A program made the position numbers and the translations under genes. Under the pieces are notes generated by a model, which was given only the letters and a program-made list of their open reading frames with translations, had not been told where the DNA came from and ran no database searches. Below are positions 1 to 6,505 of a stretch of DNA of 16,342 bases, in pieces (the first letter of the stretch is position 1; each line of letters opens with the position of its first letter). This DNA comes from AC-52 sp044870295 (GTDB lineage Bacteria; Actinomycetota; UBA4738), in contig JBIOYQ010000098.1 in assembly GCA_044870295.1 (NCBI GenBank), forward strand, positions 1 through 16,342, in the 5' to 3' direction.

Positions 1-37
1 TGGAGGACGAGGCCCGGTTCGCCATCGTGGGGCGGCC
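1..37. repeat. Exact 37-bp direct copy of 398-434 at the window edge
   Basis: Bases 1-37 are identical to bases 398-434, which encode the stretch leading into the P-loop of the second Der GTPase domain. The identity stops inside the GGCC at 34-37 and 431-434. The copy is out of frame with the Der sequence that follows it. This looks like a chimeric contig end rather than a biological repeat. Confidence 0.85.
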
Positions 38-1200
38 GCAGCTTCGTCCTGGTCGACACCGGAGGCCTCACCGACCGGCCGGTCGGCGTGGAGGAGTCCG
101 TTGGTCGCCAGGCGCTCCTCGCGGCGGAGGGGGCGGACCTCATCCTGTTCGTCGCCGAGGCCCCGGCGGGGATCACGCCCGATGACGAATTCCTGGCCCG
201 GCGCCTGCGGCGGTCCACTCGGCCGGTGCTGGTGGTGGCGAACAAGGTGGACTCGGAGGCCCAGGAACCGCTGGCCGCCGAGCTCAACGGTCTCGGTCTG
301 GGCGAGCCCGTCTCGATCTCCGCGCTACATGGTCGGGGCTCCGGGGACCTCCTCGACCGCATCCTGGACTTGATACCGGAGGGCGCTGAGCCTCAACTGG
401 AGGACGAGGCCCGGTTCGCCATCGTGGGGCGGCCCAACGTCGGGAAATCGTCCCTGTTCAACCGCCTGGTCGCCGAGGATCGAGTGGTGGTGCACCCCGA
501 GCCGGGGACCACCAGGGACGCGGTCGACTCGGTGGTCGAGCTGGACGGCCGGAGGGTCCGGTTCGTCGATACGGCCGGGTTCCGAAGGCCAGGGAAGACC
601 GAGGGCGTCGAGTACTACGGCTTGGTCCGGTCGCTCCGGGCGATCGACTCGGCTCACGTGGCGCTCCTGGTCATCGACGCCAACGAGGGCTTGACGGGGG
701 AGGACAAGCGGGTGGCCGCCCGCGTCGCCGAGGCCGGACGCGGGCTGGTCGCCGTCCTCAACAAGTGGGACCTGGTGCCCAGCGGCGAGCGCGGCGAACG
801 GTTCCTCGAGCTGAGCCGGTCGTTGTCGATCTTCCCGGGCACGCCGGTGGTGCGGACCTCCGCGCTGACCGGCGCCGGGGTCTCCCGCATCACACCCGCG
901 CTGCTGTCCGTCCACGCCGCCTGGTCCAGAAGGGTGGCCACCGCGGAGGTGAATCGGGTGCTGGAGGCGGCCACGTCCGCCCACCCGCCCCCCGGTCGAG
1001 TGGGGCGCATCAGGTACGGTACGCAGGTCTCCGCCGGCCCCCCGTCGTTCGTGCTGTTCGGCTCCGCCGACCCGGGCCCCACGTACCGGCGTTACCTCGA
1101 GCGGTCGCTGCGCGAAGCCTTCGGGCTGGGCGGCGTACCCGTGCGTCTGATGTTCCGGAGGGGCAAGGGCCGGCGCGGTCCGGCCCGACGAGCCCGGTAG
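1..1200 (+). CDS. der: Ribosome-biogenesis GTPase Der (EngA), 5'-truncated
   Basis: Der is a tandem-GTPase protein that binds the 50S subunit and is needed for its maturation. The first GTPase domain is incomplete: reading starts near base 37 with a G3 element (DTGG, bases 55-66), then G4 NKVD (241-252) and a G5-like SALHG. The second domain is whole: P-loop GRPNVGKSS (427-453), a PGTTRD G2, DTAGF G3, NKWD G4 and SALTG G5. A C-terminal KH-like domain follows (about 925-1165) with a basic tail ending in RRGPARRAR. The frame stays open to base 1, but bases 1-37 duplicate 398-434 in another frame, so the first roughly 12 codons are not real Der sequence and the N-terminal P-loop is missing. An internal GTG at base 88 is not a plausible start because it would discard G3. 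The identity is very safe; the 5' end is not. Confidence 0.95.
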   Translation, partial: WRTRPGSPSWGGRSFVLVDTGGLTDRPVGVEESVGRQALLAAEGADLILFVAEAPAGITPDDEFLARRLRRSTRPVLVVANKVDSEAQEPLAAELNGLGLGEPVSISALHGRGSGDLLDRILDLIPEGAEPQLEDEARFAIVGRPNVGKSSLFNRLVAEDRVVVHPEPGTTRDAVDSVVELDGRRVRFVDTAGFRRPGKTEGVEYYGLVRSLRAIDSAHVALLVIDANEGLTGEDKRVAARVAEAGRGLVAVLNKWDLVPSGERGERFLELSRSLSIFPGTPVVRTSALTGAGVSRITPALLSVHAAWSRRVATAEVNRVLEAATSAHPPPGRVGRIRYGTQVSAGPPSFVLFGSADPGPTYRRYLERSLREAFGLGGVPVRLMFRRGKGRRGPARRAR

Positions 1201-1203
1201 AAT
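1198..1203 (+). promoter_or_regulatory. -10 box TAGAAT for tRNA-Pro
   Basis: TAGAAT matches the sigma70-type -10 consensus and ends 8 bases before the first tRNA base, so transcription would start at or next to the mature 5' end. Its first three bases are the der stop codon TAG. No convincing -35 hexamer is visible about 17 bases upstream. The call rests on position and hexamer only. Confidence 0.5.
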
Positions 1204-1211
1204 CAGGGCAT

Positions 1212-1286
1212 CGGGCCGTGGCGCAGCTTGGTTAGCGCGCTTGACTGGGGGTCAAGAGGTCGGGAGTTCAAATCTCCCCGGCCCGA
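1212..1286 (+). tRNA. trnP: tRNA-Pro (anticodon GGG)
   Basis: A 75-nt cloverleaf folds by eye. The acceptor stem CGGGCCG/CGGCCCG is fully paired. The D stem is GCGC/GCGC, the anticodon stem CTTGA/TCAAG with loop CTGGGGG, the variable loop AGGTC, and the T arm GGGAG-TTCAAAT-CTCCC. With T33 in place, bases 34-36 read GGG, which decodes CCC proline codons. The discriminator base is A. The 3' CCA is not encoded, because the following bases are CAA. The tRNA lies 11 bases after der and 63 bases before the assigned start of the next gene. Confidence 0.96.
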
Positions 1287-1349
1287 CAACGGATCACGGT
1301 GCTCGTTCGGAACCGTCGCGTCGCAGACCCAGGTACGTACAACTGGGAA

Positions 1350-2366
1350 ATGGCACTCGCGACGTGGTGCACGAGGGTCTTCGTGGGGACCTTCTTCCTG
1401 GTAGCGAGTGCGTGCTCCGGTGGCGCATCGAGGTCGCTTCCAGCTTCGTCGAACTCGTCCGCCTCACCTCCAACGGCCTCGGCATCAGCCTCGTCCACCG
1501 TGCAGGCCCTGGAACCGACCGCGCGCATCTCGATGAGCGGGGGCACCGCCACCGGACTGGCCGCCGCCGACAGCTCCTTGTGGGTGACGCACTTCGAGGA
1601 CGGCGCGCTCTCGCGCGTGGATCCCCAACGCGGCGAAGAGATCGGAACGACCGACGTCGGACCCAACGGGACGAGCCTGACCGCCATGGATGGCACGTTG
1701 TGGATCGCCGAGGACTCGATAGGAGGCGCGTCGCATCTTGTCGCGGTCGATCCCTCCTCGGGTCACGTCGAGAAGGAGATCCTGGTTCCCGGCGTCTGTT
1801 GCCAGACTGCCTCGGCCAACGACGCCGTCTGGGCGGTCGATCCCAGCGGTGGCCTGCTCCGCATCGACGCCGGGTCAGGGGACGTGATGGGGAGGACATC
1901 GTTGGAGCTGGACGCCGCCAACGCCCACACCGATCTGGCCGGGGACGATCGGGCGCTGTGGATCTCCAGCGACACGACGGTGCTGATGCGGGTGGACCCC
2001 GAGACCGGTCGGGTGACGAAGCGCGCCGACGTGGGCGGCGGCATCCCGATGCTCCTGGACGGCGACCTGCTGTGGGGCGCGAGCCCGCATCATCTGTGGG
2101 CGATCGACCCCGTCAGCGGTGACGTCGCTCTGACTTTCGACCTCGACGACACCATCGAGACCTTCTCGATCGCCGTCACCGAAGATGCGATCTGGGTGGC
2201 GCTCCGGCGACCGGGCCGCGTGGGGGCGGTGCGCCGGTACGGCCTCGTCACCCACGCGGTCACCGGTCAGGCGGCCGTACCGCTGCCCGCACGGGTGGTC
2301 TTCGCCTTCGGCGGCATCTGGGTCCTGGACGCGGAGTCGAACGAGCTGCTCCGGTTCGACCCGTGA
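1350..2366 (+). CDS. Seven-repeat beta-propeller lipoprotein
   Basis: This is a predicted exported lipoprotein of unknown ligand. The ATG at 1350 gives a compact signal peptide whose hydrophobic core ends in LVASAC, so Cys22 would be lipidated. A Ser/Ala-rich linker follows. The rest of the protein is seven tandem units, each opening with a W-containing strand (LWVT, LWIA, VWAV, LWIS, LWGA, IWVA, IWVL) and most closing with a RVDP/AIDP-like turn. The protein ends just after the seventh unit, as expected of a closed seven-bladed propeller of the YncE/Vgb/PQQ-repeat kind. The catalytic residues of virginiamycin B lyase cannot be judged here. A GTG at 1299 would add 17 residues before the signal peptide and looks less likely. 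Expected location is the outer face of the cytoplasmic membrane, as a binding or scaffold protein. Confidence 0.75.
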   Translation: MALATWCTRVFVGTFFLVASACSGGASRSLPASSNSSASPPTASASASSTVQALEPTARISMSGGTATGLAAADSSLWVTHFEDGALSRVDPQRGEEIGTTDVGPNGTSLTAMDGTLWIAEDSIGGASHLVAVDPSSGHVEKEILVPGVCCQTASANDAVWAVDPSGGLLRIDAGSGDVMGRTSLELDAANAHTDLAGDDRALWISSDTTVLMRVDPETGRVTKRADVGGGIPMLLDGDLLWGASPHHLWAIDPVSGDVALTFDLDDTIETFSIAVTEDAIWVALRRPGRVGAVRRYGLVTHAVTGQAAVPLPARVVFAFGGIWVLDAESNELLRFDP

Positions 2367-2598
2367 GCGATCCGCGTTCGCTGCCTCGGCGGGGGTGGGG
2401 CTTCCGCTGGTAGACTGCAGGACGACAGGCACACCCCCGCCTGTGATTCGCATCGAGCGACCGACCGGTGCTTTCGCCGTGTCATCACTCACGAATCCCG
2501 TAGGCCCAGAGGGAGGTCGCAGTGGCACGTCCCGAGTGCGAGTCGGCATCATCCGTCGTCTTGACCCGACACCTCGATCTCCGCGACGGGCTGGCGTC
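2367..2598 (+). other. Leader region upstream of the carD cluster
   Basis: No conserved protein is recognisable in this stretch. It holds a 10-bp perfect inverted repeat (2388-2397 with 2432-2441, 34-nt loop) and an overlapping smaller hairpin CAGGC/GCCTG (2426-2430 with 2439-2443). The two cannot form together because both use bases 2439-2441. An extended -10-like TGGTAGACT lies at 2408-2416, and a GGGAGG ribosome-binding-like site at 2511-2516. The open frame that runs through here from the lipoprotein region is a shadow in its upstream part. Confidence 0.4.
2408..2416 (+). promoter_or_regulatory. Possible extended -10 promoter upstream of carD cluster
   Basis: TGG followed by TAGACT has the TGN-TANNNT form of an extended -10 element. 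No -35 hexamer is visible. TAGACTGC also occurs at 12808, just before gcvPA. A start near 2423 would give a leader of about 100 nt before the first small ORF and place carD on the same transcript. Evidence is motif only. Confidence 0.3.
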
Positions 2599-2602
2599 GT
2601 GA
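2522..2602 (+). CDS. Candidate 26-residue leader ORF
   Basis: A GTG at 2522 sits 5 bases after a GGGAGG site (2511-2516) and opens a 26-codon frame beginning MARPECESASS and ending DGLAS. I recognise no family. Its TGA (2600-2602) overlaps the GTG at 2599 of the next small ORF in a GTGA arrangement, which is typical of translational coupling. The ORF is short enough to be chance. The strong ribosome-binding site and the coupled exit are the only support. Confidence 0.25.
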   Translation: MARPECESASSVVLTRHLDLRDGLAS

Positions 2603-2799
2603 CCACCAGGACGAACACGCGCGGGACGGCATCACTCGGCTCTGGAAGCAGCAAGACGCACAGGATCGTGCGGTCGGCCAAGGGCCGCGTCTGCTGTGAG
2701 GACAACTGCTCCACCGTGCTGTCTGCGTACAACAGCACTACCTTCTGCTGGGTGCACGAGGCTCCCCGGAAAGCCGGACCCAAACTGGGAGCTCGTTGA
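2599..2799 (+). CDS. Small Cys/His (zinc-knuckle-like) protein coupled to carD
   Basis: A 66-residue ORF with a basic, Ser/Thr-rich N-terminus is followed by a compact motif: CCEDNC, then TVLSAYN, then CWVHE, that is C-x3-C-x12-C-x2-H counting from the second Cys of the CC pair. This spacing suits one zinc ion. I recall C...C-T-x-L-S-x-YN...C-x2-H at the start of several short actinobacterial proteins, but could not check it. GTG 2599 overlaps the preceding leader ORF stop (GTGA). A later GTG at 2668 would give a 43-residue form that begins just before the motif. The TGA (2797-2799) is separated by one base from the carD GTG, so carD is probably translated by re-initiation. No function is assigned; the location suggests a link to CarD-controlled transcription. 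Confidence 0.5.
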   Translation: MTTRTNTRGTASLGSGSSKTHRIVRSAKGRVCCEDNCSTVLSAYNSTTFCWVHEAPRKAGPKLGAR

Positions 2800-2800
2800 G

Positions 2801-3289
2801 GTGGGTGCGTTCGGAAAGGGCGACCCGGTCGTGCATCCCCGCCATGGGGCCGCGGTGGTGGAGGACGTCGTCGAGCTCGAGACGTCGGGCGAGCGGCAGA
2901 CTTACCTGAAGCTCTGCCTGCCGCATGGACTCACCCTGATGGTTCCCGTCGACAACACCAGCGAGGTCGGCCTGCGCCGCGTGGTATCTCGAAAGGACGT
3001 CGAGAAGATCTTCGACCTCCTCGGTCAGGACGAGGGGCGCGTGTCGGAGATCTGGAGCCAGCGGTACAAGGTCAACCTGGCAAAGCTCACCTCCGGCGAC
3101 CTCTATCAGGTCTCCGAGGTGATCAGGCATCTGACGCACCGCGAGAAGGAGAAGAGCCTCTCCGTGGCCGACATGCGCATGCTGGCGAAGGCCCGGGAGA
3201 TGCTGATCTCGGAGCTGATCTTCGTCATGGACTCCACGCCCGAGGGCGCCGAGCAACTGCTCGACGACGCGCTCGGGGCCGCCAGGTAA
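2801..3289 (+). CDS. carD: CarD-family RNA polymerase-binding regulator
   Basis: CarD binds the RNA polymerase beta subunit and stabilises open complexes, notably at rRNA promoters. The start GTG at 2801 is chosen because GGGAG (2787-2791) lies 9 bases upstream and because it gives 162 residues, the length I recall for the M. tuberculosis protein. It also puts the Trp of EIWSQRYK at residue 85, where the conserved promoter-wedging Trp is found. Residues 1-55 are the Tudor-like polymerase-interaction domain (GDPVVHPRHGAAVVED). The rest is the helical DNA-binding domain, including KVNLAKLTSGD and the helix LSVADMRMLAKAREMLISEL. An in-frame ATG at 2696 would add 35 residues unlike the family and overlap the small Cys/His ORF. 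That ORF ends one base upstream. Confidence 0.93.
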   Translation: MGAFGKGDPVVHPRHGAAVVEDVVELETSGERQTYLKLCLPHGLTLMVPVDNTSEVGLRRVVSRKDVEKIFDLLGQDEGRVSEIWSQRYKVNLAKLTSGDLYQVSEVIRHLTHREKEKSLSVADMRMLAKAREMLISELIFVMDSTPEGAEQLLDDALGAAR

Positions 3290-3361
3290 CCGAACGCCGA
3301 AGGCAGCCGTCGCGAACGTCGAGTAAACCGGGACGGTGAGATACGCTCCTCTCGAGGAGTC

Positions 3362-3982
3362 ATGAGCACCCGGGATGGAGGTCTCGCGGCACAGGAACGG
3401 CTCGCCCGGGCTCGTCTCGATCGGATCGCCACCGTTCCCAACCTCCTGTCGTTCATTCGGATCCTGCTCATCCCGGTGTTCGTCGTCCTGATCCTCCATC
3501 ACGGCACGGAGGCGGCCGGGCTCCTGCTGCTCGGTGGGGTCGTGGCGACCGACTGGATCGACGGCTACATCGCCCGGCGCACGGGTCAGGTGTCGAACCT
3601 CGGAAAGCTCCTCGATCCGGTGGCGGACCGCCTGGCCATCACCGCGGCGTTGATCGCCATCGTCATCAGAGACGCCTTCCCGTTGTGGGCGGCCCTGCTG
3701 GTGATCGTGCGTGATGGCGTCATCCTGGTGGCCGGCCTCGTGCTGCTGGCGGCGTACAAGGTTCGGCTCGACGTTCGCTGGATCGGCAAGACGGCCACGT
3801 TCGGATTGATGGTCGCCATCCCCTTGATCGCGTGGGGCAACTTCGGACTGTTCCTGCATCGGGCGGCATACGACGTCGGGTGGCTCGTGTACTGGCCCGC
3901 CATCGTCCTGTACTACATCGCAGCCGTGATCTACGGGATCGACATCGCACGAGCGCTGCGGGTGGCGCGCACCGCCGGCTAG
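3362..3982 (+). CDS. pgsA: CDP-diacylglycerol--glycerol-3-phosphate 3-phosphatidyltransferase family
   Basis: This membrane enzyme joins a CDP-alcohol lipid to an alcohol acceptor; for PgsA that is glycerol 3-phosphate, giving phosphatidylglycerol phosphate. The complete CDP-alcohol phosphotransferase signature D-x2-D-G-x2-A-R-x8-G-x3-D-x3-D is visible with D64, D67, G68, A71, R72, G81, D85 and D89. NLLSFIRILLIP before it is typical of PgsA. About five or six hydrophobic segments fit the family, as does the 206-residue length. GAGGAG lies just before the ATG. A weak -10-like TACGCT (3342-3347) lies in the 72-bp gap after carD. Actinobacteria carry several paralogues, including phosphatidylinositol-phosphate and cardiolipin synthases, so the acceptor is not settled by the motif. 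Confidence 0.85.
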   Translation: MSTRDGGLAAQERLARARLDRIATVPNLLSFIRILLIPVFVVLILHHGTEAAGLLLLGGVVATDWIDGYIARRTGQVSNLGKLLDPVADRLAITAALIAIVIRDAFPLWAALLVIVRDGVILVAGLVLLAAYKVRLDVRWIGKTATFGLMVAIPLIAWGNFGLFLHRAAYDVGWLVYWPAIVLYYIAAVIYGIDIARALRVARTAG

Positions 3983-4000
3983 CTGCGAGGACCCGGCAGC

Positions 4001-4006
4001 TATGAT
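4001..4006 (+). promoter_or_regulatory. -10 box TATGAT, leaderless start for the 4013 gene
   Basis: TATGAT is one base from the -10 consensus and ends 6 bases before the ATG at 4013, so transcription would begin at or near the start codon. There is no ribosome-binding site in the short gap, which agrees with a leaderless mRNA. No clear -35 hexamer is seen; the upstream region is the end of pgsA. Confidence 0.55.
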
Positions 4007-4012
4007 CACCGC

Positions 4013-6505
4013 ATGAGGGCCGTGGTCATGGCGGGCGGCCAGGGATCGAGGCTTCGCCCGCTCACCAGCAACCAGCCCAAGCCCATGCTGCCCGTGGTGG
4101 GCCGTCCCATGATGGAGCACATCCTGAAGCTGGCCCGCAAGCACGGGTTCACCGACATCGTCGCGACGGTCCAGTTCCTCGCCAGTGTCGTTCGCAACTA
4201 CTTCGGCGACGGCTCAGATCTGGGCGTCTCGTTGTCCTACGCCACCGAAGAGGAGCCCCTGGGGACGGCCGGCAGCGTGAAGAACGCCGCCCCGCTGCTG
4301 GACGAGCGGACCCTGGTGGTCTCGGGCGACGCCCTCACGGACGTCGACCTCACCGAGCTGATCCGGCGGCACGAGTCCACCGGCGCGGCCGTCACCGTAA
4401 CGCTGGCCCGGGTACCCAACCCCCTTGAATTCGGCATCGTCATCACCGACGGCTCCGGACAGATCGAACGGTTCCAGGAGAAGCCCGGATGGGGCGACGT
4501 GTTCAGCGACACGATCAACACCGGCATCTACGTCCTCGAGCGCGAGGCCATCGACCTCATCCCCGACGGCGAGGAGTTCGACTTCTCCCAGGACCTGTTC
4601 CCGTTGCTCCTGGACAAGGGCTTCCCGATGTTCGGCTACGTCACCGACCGATACTGGACCGACGTCGGCAACCTCCACGCGTACCTGGCGGCCCACCGCG
4701 ACGTGCTGGACGGCAAGGTGGAGGTCGAGATCGAGGGTTTCCAACTTCAGGATGGCGTCTGGCTCGGGGACGGCGCCGAGGTCCACCCTGAGGCCAACGT
4801 CCAGGGACCGGCCTTCATCGGAGCGCACAGCCGGGTGGAGGGCGGCGCCACGCTGCGCGATTACACCGTCCTCGGCCGAGGCGTGATGGTGAAGTCGGGC
4901 GCGTTCCTCCACCGGTCGGTGATCCACGACTACGTGTACGCCGGGCCCTCGAGCAGCCTTCGGGGCTGTGTGGTGGGCAAGAACACCGACATCAAGAGCG
5001 GGGGGAGGGTGGAGGAGGGCGCGGTGGTCGCCGACGAGTGCCACATCGGCGCGGGCGCCGTGATCCAACCTCAAGTCAAGGTCTACCCCTTCAAGTCGGT
5101 GGATCCGGGGGCCATCGTGTCGAAGTCGATCATCTGGCAGACCGGGGGAGCCCGAAGCCTGTTCGGCGAGCGTGGGGTGAGCGGCCTGTTCAACATCGAC
5201 ATGACCCCCGAGATGGCGTTGCGGCTGGCGCTGGCGTACGCATCGCTGCTGCCGAAGGGCTCGTCGGTGGTGGCCTCCAGGGATGCCACCAGGGCCGCGC
5301 GCGTCGTCAAACGTGCCATGGTGGCCGGCATCAACGCCGGGGGCATCGACTGCGACGATCTCGAGCTGGTCCCGACGCCGGTGGGCCGCTTCTACGCCCG
5401 GTCGGCCAGGGCCGTGGGGGGGTTCGCCATCCGGACCGCTGCCATGGACCCGTCCTCCATCGAGGTGCAGTTCTTCGACCAACGAGGCGTGGACATCGGA
5501 ACGAACCTGCAGCGAAAGCTTGAGCGGGCCTACTACCGCGACGACCTGCGGCGGGCCTTCCACCATGACATCGGCGAGCTGAACCTCCCCGCCCGCGGGC
5601 GCGACCTCTATGCCAGGGGTCTGCTGGAGGCGGTGAACCTGGAGACACTTCGTGAGCGTCGTTGGAAGGTGGTGGTGGACTGCGCGTTCGGCTCGGCCTC
5701 GCTGACCGTTCCGCACGTCCTGGGCCGGCTGGACGGCGACGTCCTGACCGTGGCGGGCGTGCTCGACGAGGAGCGCCTGATCCACTCTGCCGAGGACACC
5801 GAAAGGCATCTCGACGAGCTCGAGCGCCTGGTGCGGGGGAGTGGGGCCGAGGTGGGCGCGCTGATCGACTCGACCGGCGAGCGGCTGCTGCTGGTGGACG
5901 GGTCCGGCCATCGAGTGGACGGCCGATCGGCCCTGCTGGCCTTGGTGTGGCTGGTGGCGCAGGCGCGGGAGCGGGCCCGCGTGGCCCTGCCGGTCTCGAC
6001 GTCGCGGGTGGCCGAGCAGATCGTGCGAGACCGCGGCGGCGAGGTGACCTGGACCCCCGTGGCCTCAGCGGGCCTGATGGAGGCGGCCGCCGAGTGCGAC
6101 GCGTCCTTCGCCGGTGACGAAGAAGGCGGATACGTGTTTCCCAGCTTCCAGCCCGGGTTCGACGCCCTCATGGGCCTGGTCAAGCTGCTGGAGTTGCTCA
6201 CCACGACGCGGACCTCGCTGGTCCAGGTGCTGGAGTCCGTCCCGCCCGCGCACATCGCCAGCAGGGACGTCCTCACTCCGTGGGAGGCCAAGGGCACGGT
6301 GATGAGGCGCTTGATCGAACGCTTGAACGGAGGGCCGGTGGTCACCATCGACGGCGTGAAGACCTTCCGCGGCCAGGACTGGGCCCTGGTGGTGCCTCAT
6401 CCGCAGGAGCCGCTGGTCCGGGTGTGGGCCGAGGGCGGCTCTCAGGACGCTGCCGTCGCCCTGGCGGACGAGTTCGCCGCGCTGGTCGAGGAGCTCCGGG
6501 CGTGA
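4013..6505 (+). CDS. Mannose-1-phosphate guanylyltransferase-like protein with degenerate phosphomannomutase domain
   Basis: Three regions are visible in 830 residues. Residues 1-235 are a sugar-nucleotide transferase (GGQGSRLRPLT at 8-18, QPKPM at 21-25, SGDALTDVDL at 104-113, EKP at 156-158), which would make an NDP-sugar, probably GDP-mannose. Residues about 245-375 are hexapeptide-like repeats of a left-handed beta helix. Residues about 380-830 follow the alpha-D-phosphohexomutase fold, but its motifs are eroded: the TASHNP phosphoserine loop reads TAAMDP (475-480, Ser replaced by Ala477), the DGDADR-type metal loop reads DSTGER (619-624), and the RxSGTEP phosphate loop reads HPQEP (796-800). 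The sugar loop is partly kept (GDEEGG, 701-706). Mutase activity is therefore unlikely, and the domain may be regulatory or structural. It ends in a GTGA overlap with the next gene. Confidence 0.85.
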   Translation: MRAVVMAGGQGSRLRPLTSNQPKPMLPVVGRPMMEHILKLARKHGFTDIVATVQFLASVVRNYFGDGSDLGVSLSYATEEEPLGTAGSVKNAAPLLDERTLVVSGDALTDVDLTELIRRHESTGAAVTVTLARVPNPLEFGIVITDGSGQIERFQEKPGWGDVFSDTINTGIYVLEREAIDLIPDGEEFDFSQDLFPLLLDKGFPMFGYVTDRYWTDVGNLHAYLAAHRDVLDGKVEVEIEGFQLQDGVWLGDGAEVHPEANVQGPAFIGAHSRVEGGATLRDYTVLGRGVMVKSGAFLHRSVIHDYVYAGPSSSLRGCVVGKNTDIKSGGRVEEGAVVADECHIGAGAVIQPQVKVYPFKSVDPGAIVSKSIIWQTGGARSLFGERGVSGLFNIDMTPEMALRLALAYASLLPKGSSVVASRDATRAARVVKRAMVAGINAGGIDCDDLELVPTPVGRFYARSARAVGGFAIRTAAMDPSSIEVQFFDQRGVDIGTNLQRKLERAYYRDDLRRAFHHDIGELNLPARGRDLYARGLLEAVNLETLRERRWKVVVDCAFGSASLTVPHVLGRLDGDVLTVAGVLDEERLIHSAEDTERHLDELERLVRGSGAEVGALIDSTGERLLLVDGSGHRVDGRSALLALVWLVAQARERARVALPVSTSRVAEQIVRDRGGEVTWTPVASAGLMEAAAECDASFAGDEEGGYVFPSFQPGFDALMGLVKLLELLTTTRTSLVQVLESVPPAHIASRDVLTPWEAKGTVMRRLIERLNGGPVVTIDGVKTFRGQDWALVVPHPQEPLVRVWAEGGSQDAAVALADEFAALVEELRA

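Noticed and set aside
765..1235. + frame ending in a peptide read from the tRNA
   Set aside because: It runs out of frame through der and into the tRNA-Pro gene; the end is tRNA sequence.
2185..2598. Upstream part of the long frame that ends at 2799
   Set aside because: Before 2366 it is the lipoprotein in another frame and after that it shows no motif. Only the part from 2599, with the Cys/His motif, was kept.
2738..4144. 468-codon minus-strand frame opposite carD and pgsA
   Set aside because: It spans two well-supported + strand genes, has low-complexity His/Asp/Gln-rich composition, and no recognisable domain.
4214..5911. 565-codon open frame on the minus strand opposite the nucleotidyltransferase gene
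   Set aside because: It is opposite a clear conserved gene, rich in His/Gly/Arg/Val with no family motif, and long only because stop codons are rare in GC-rich DNA.
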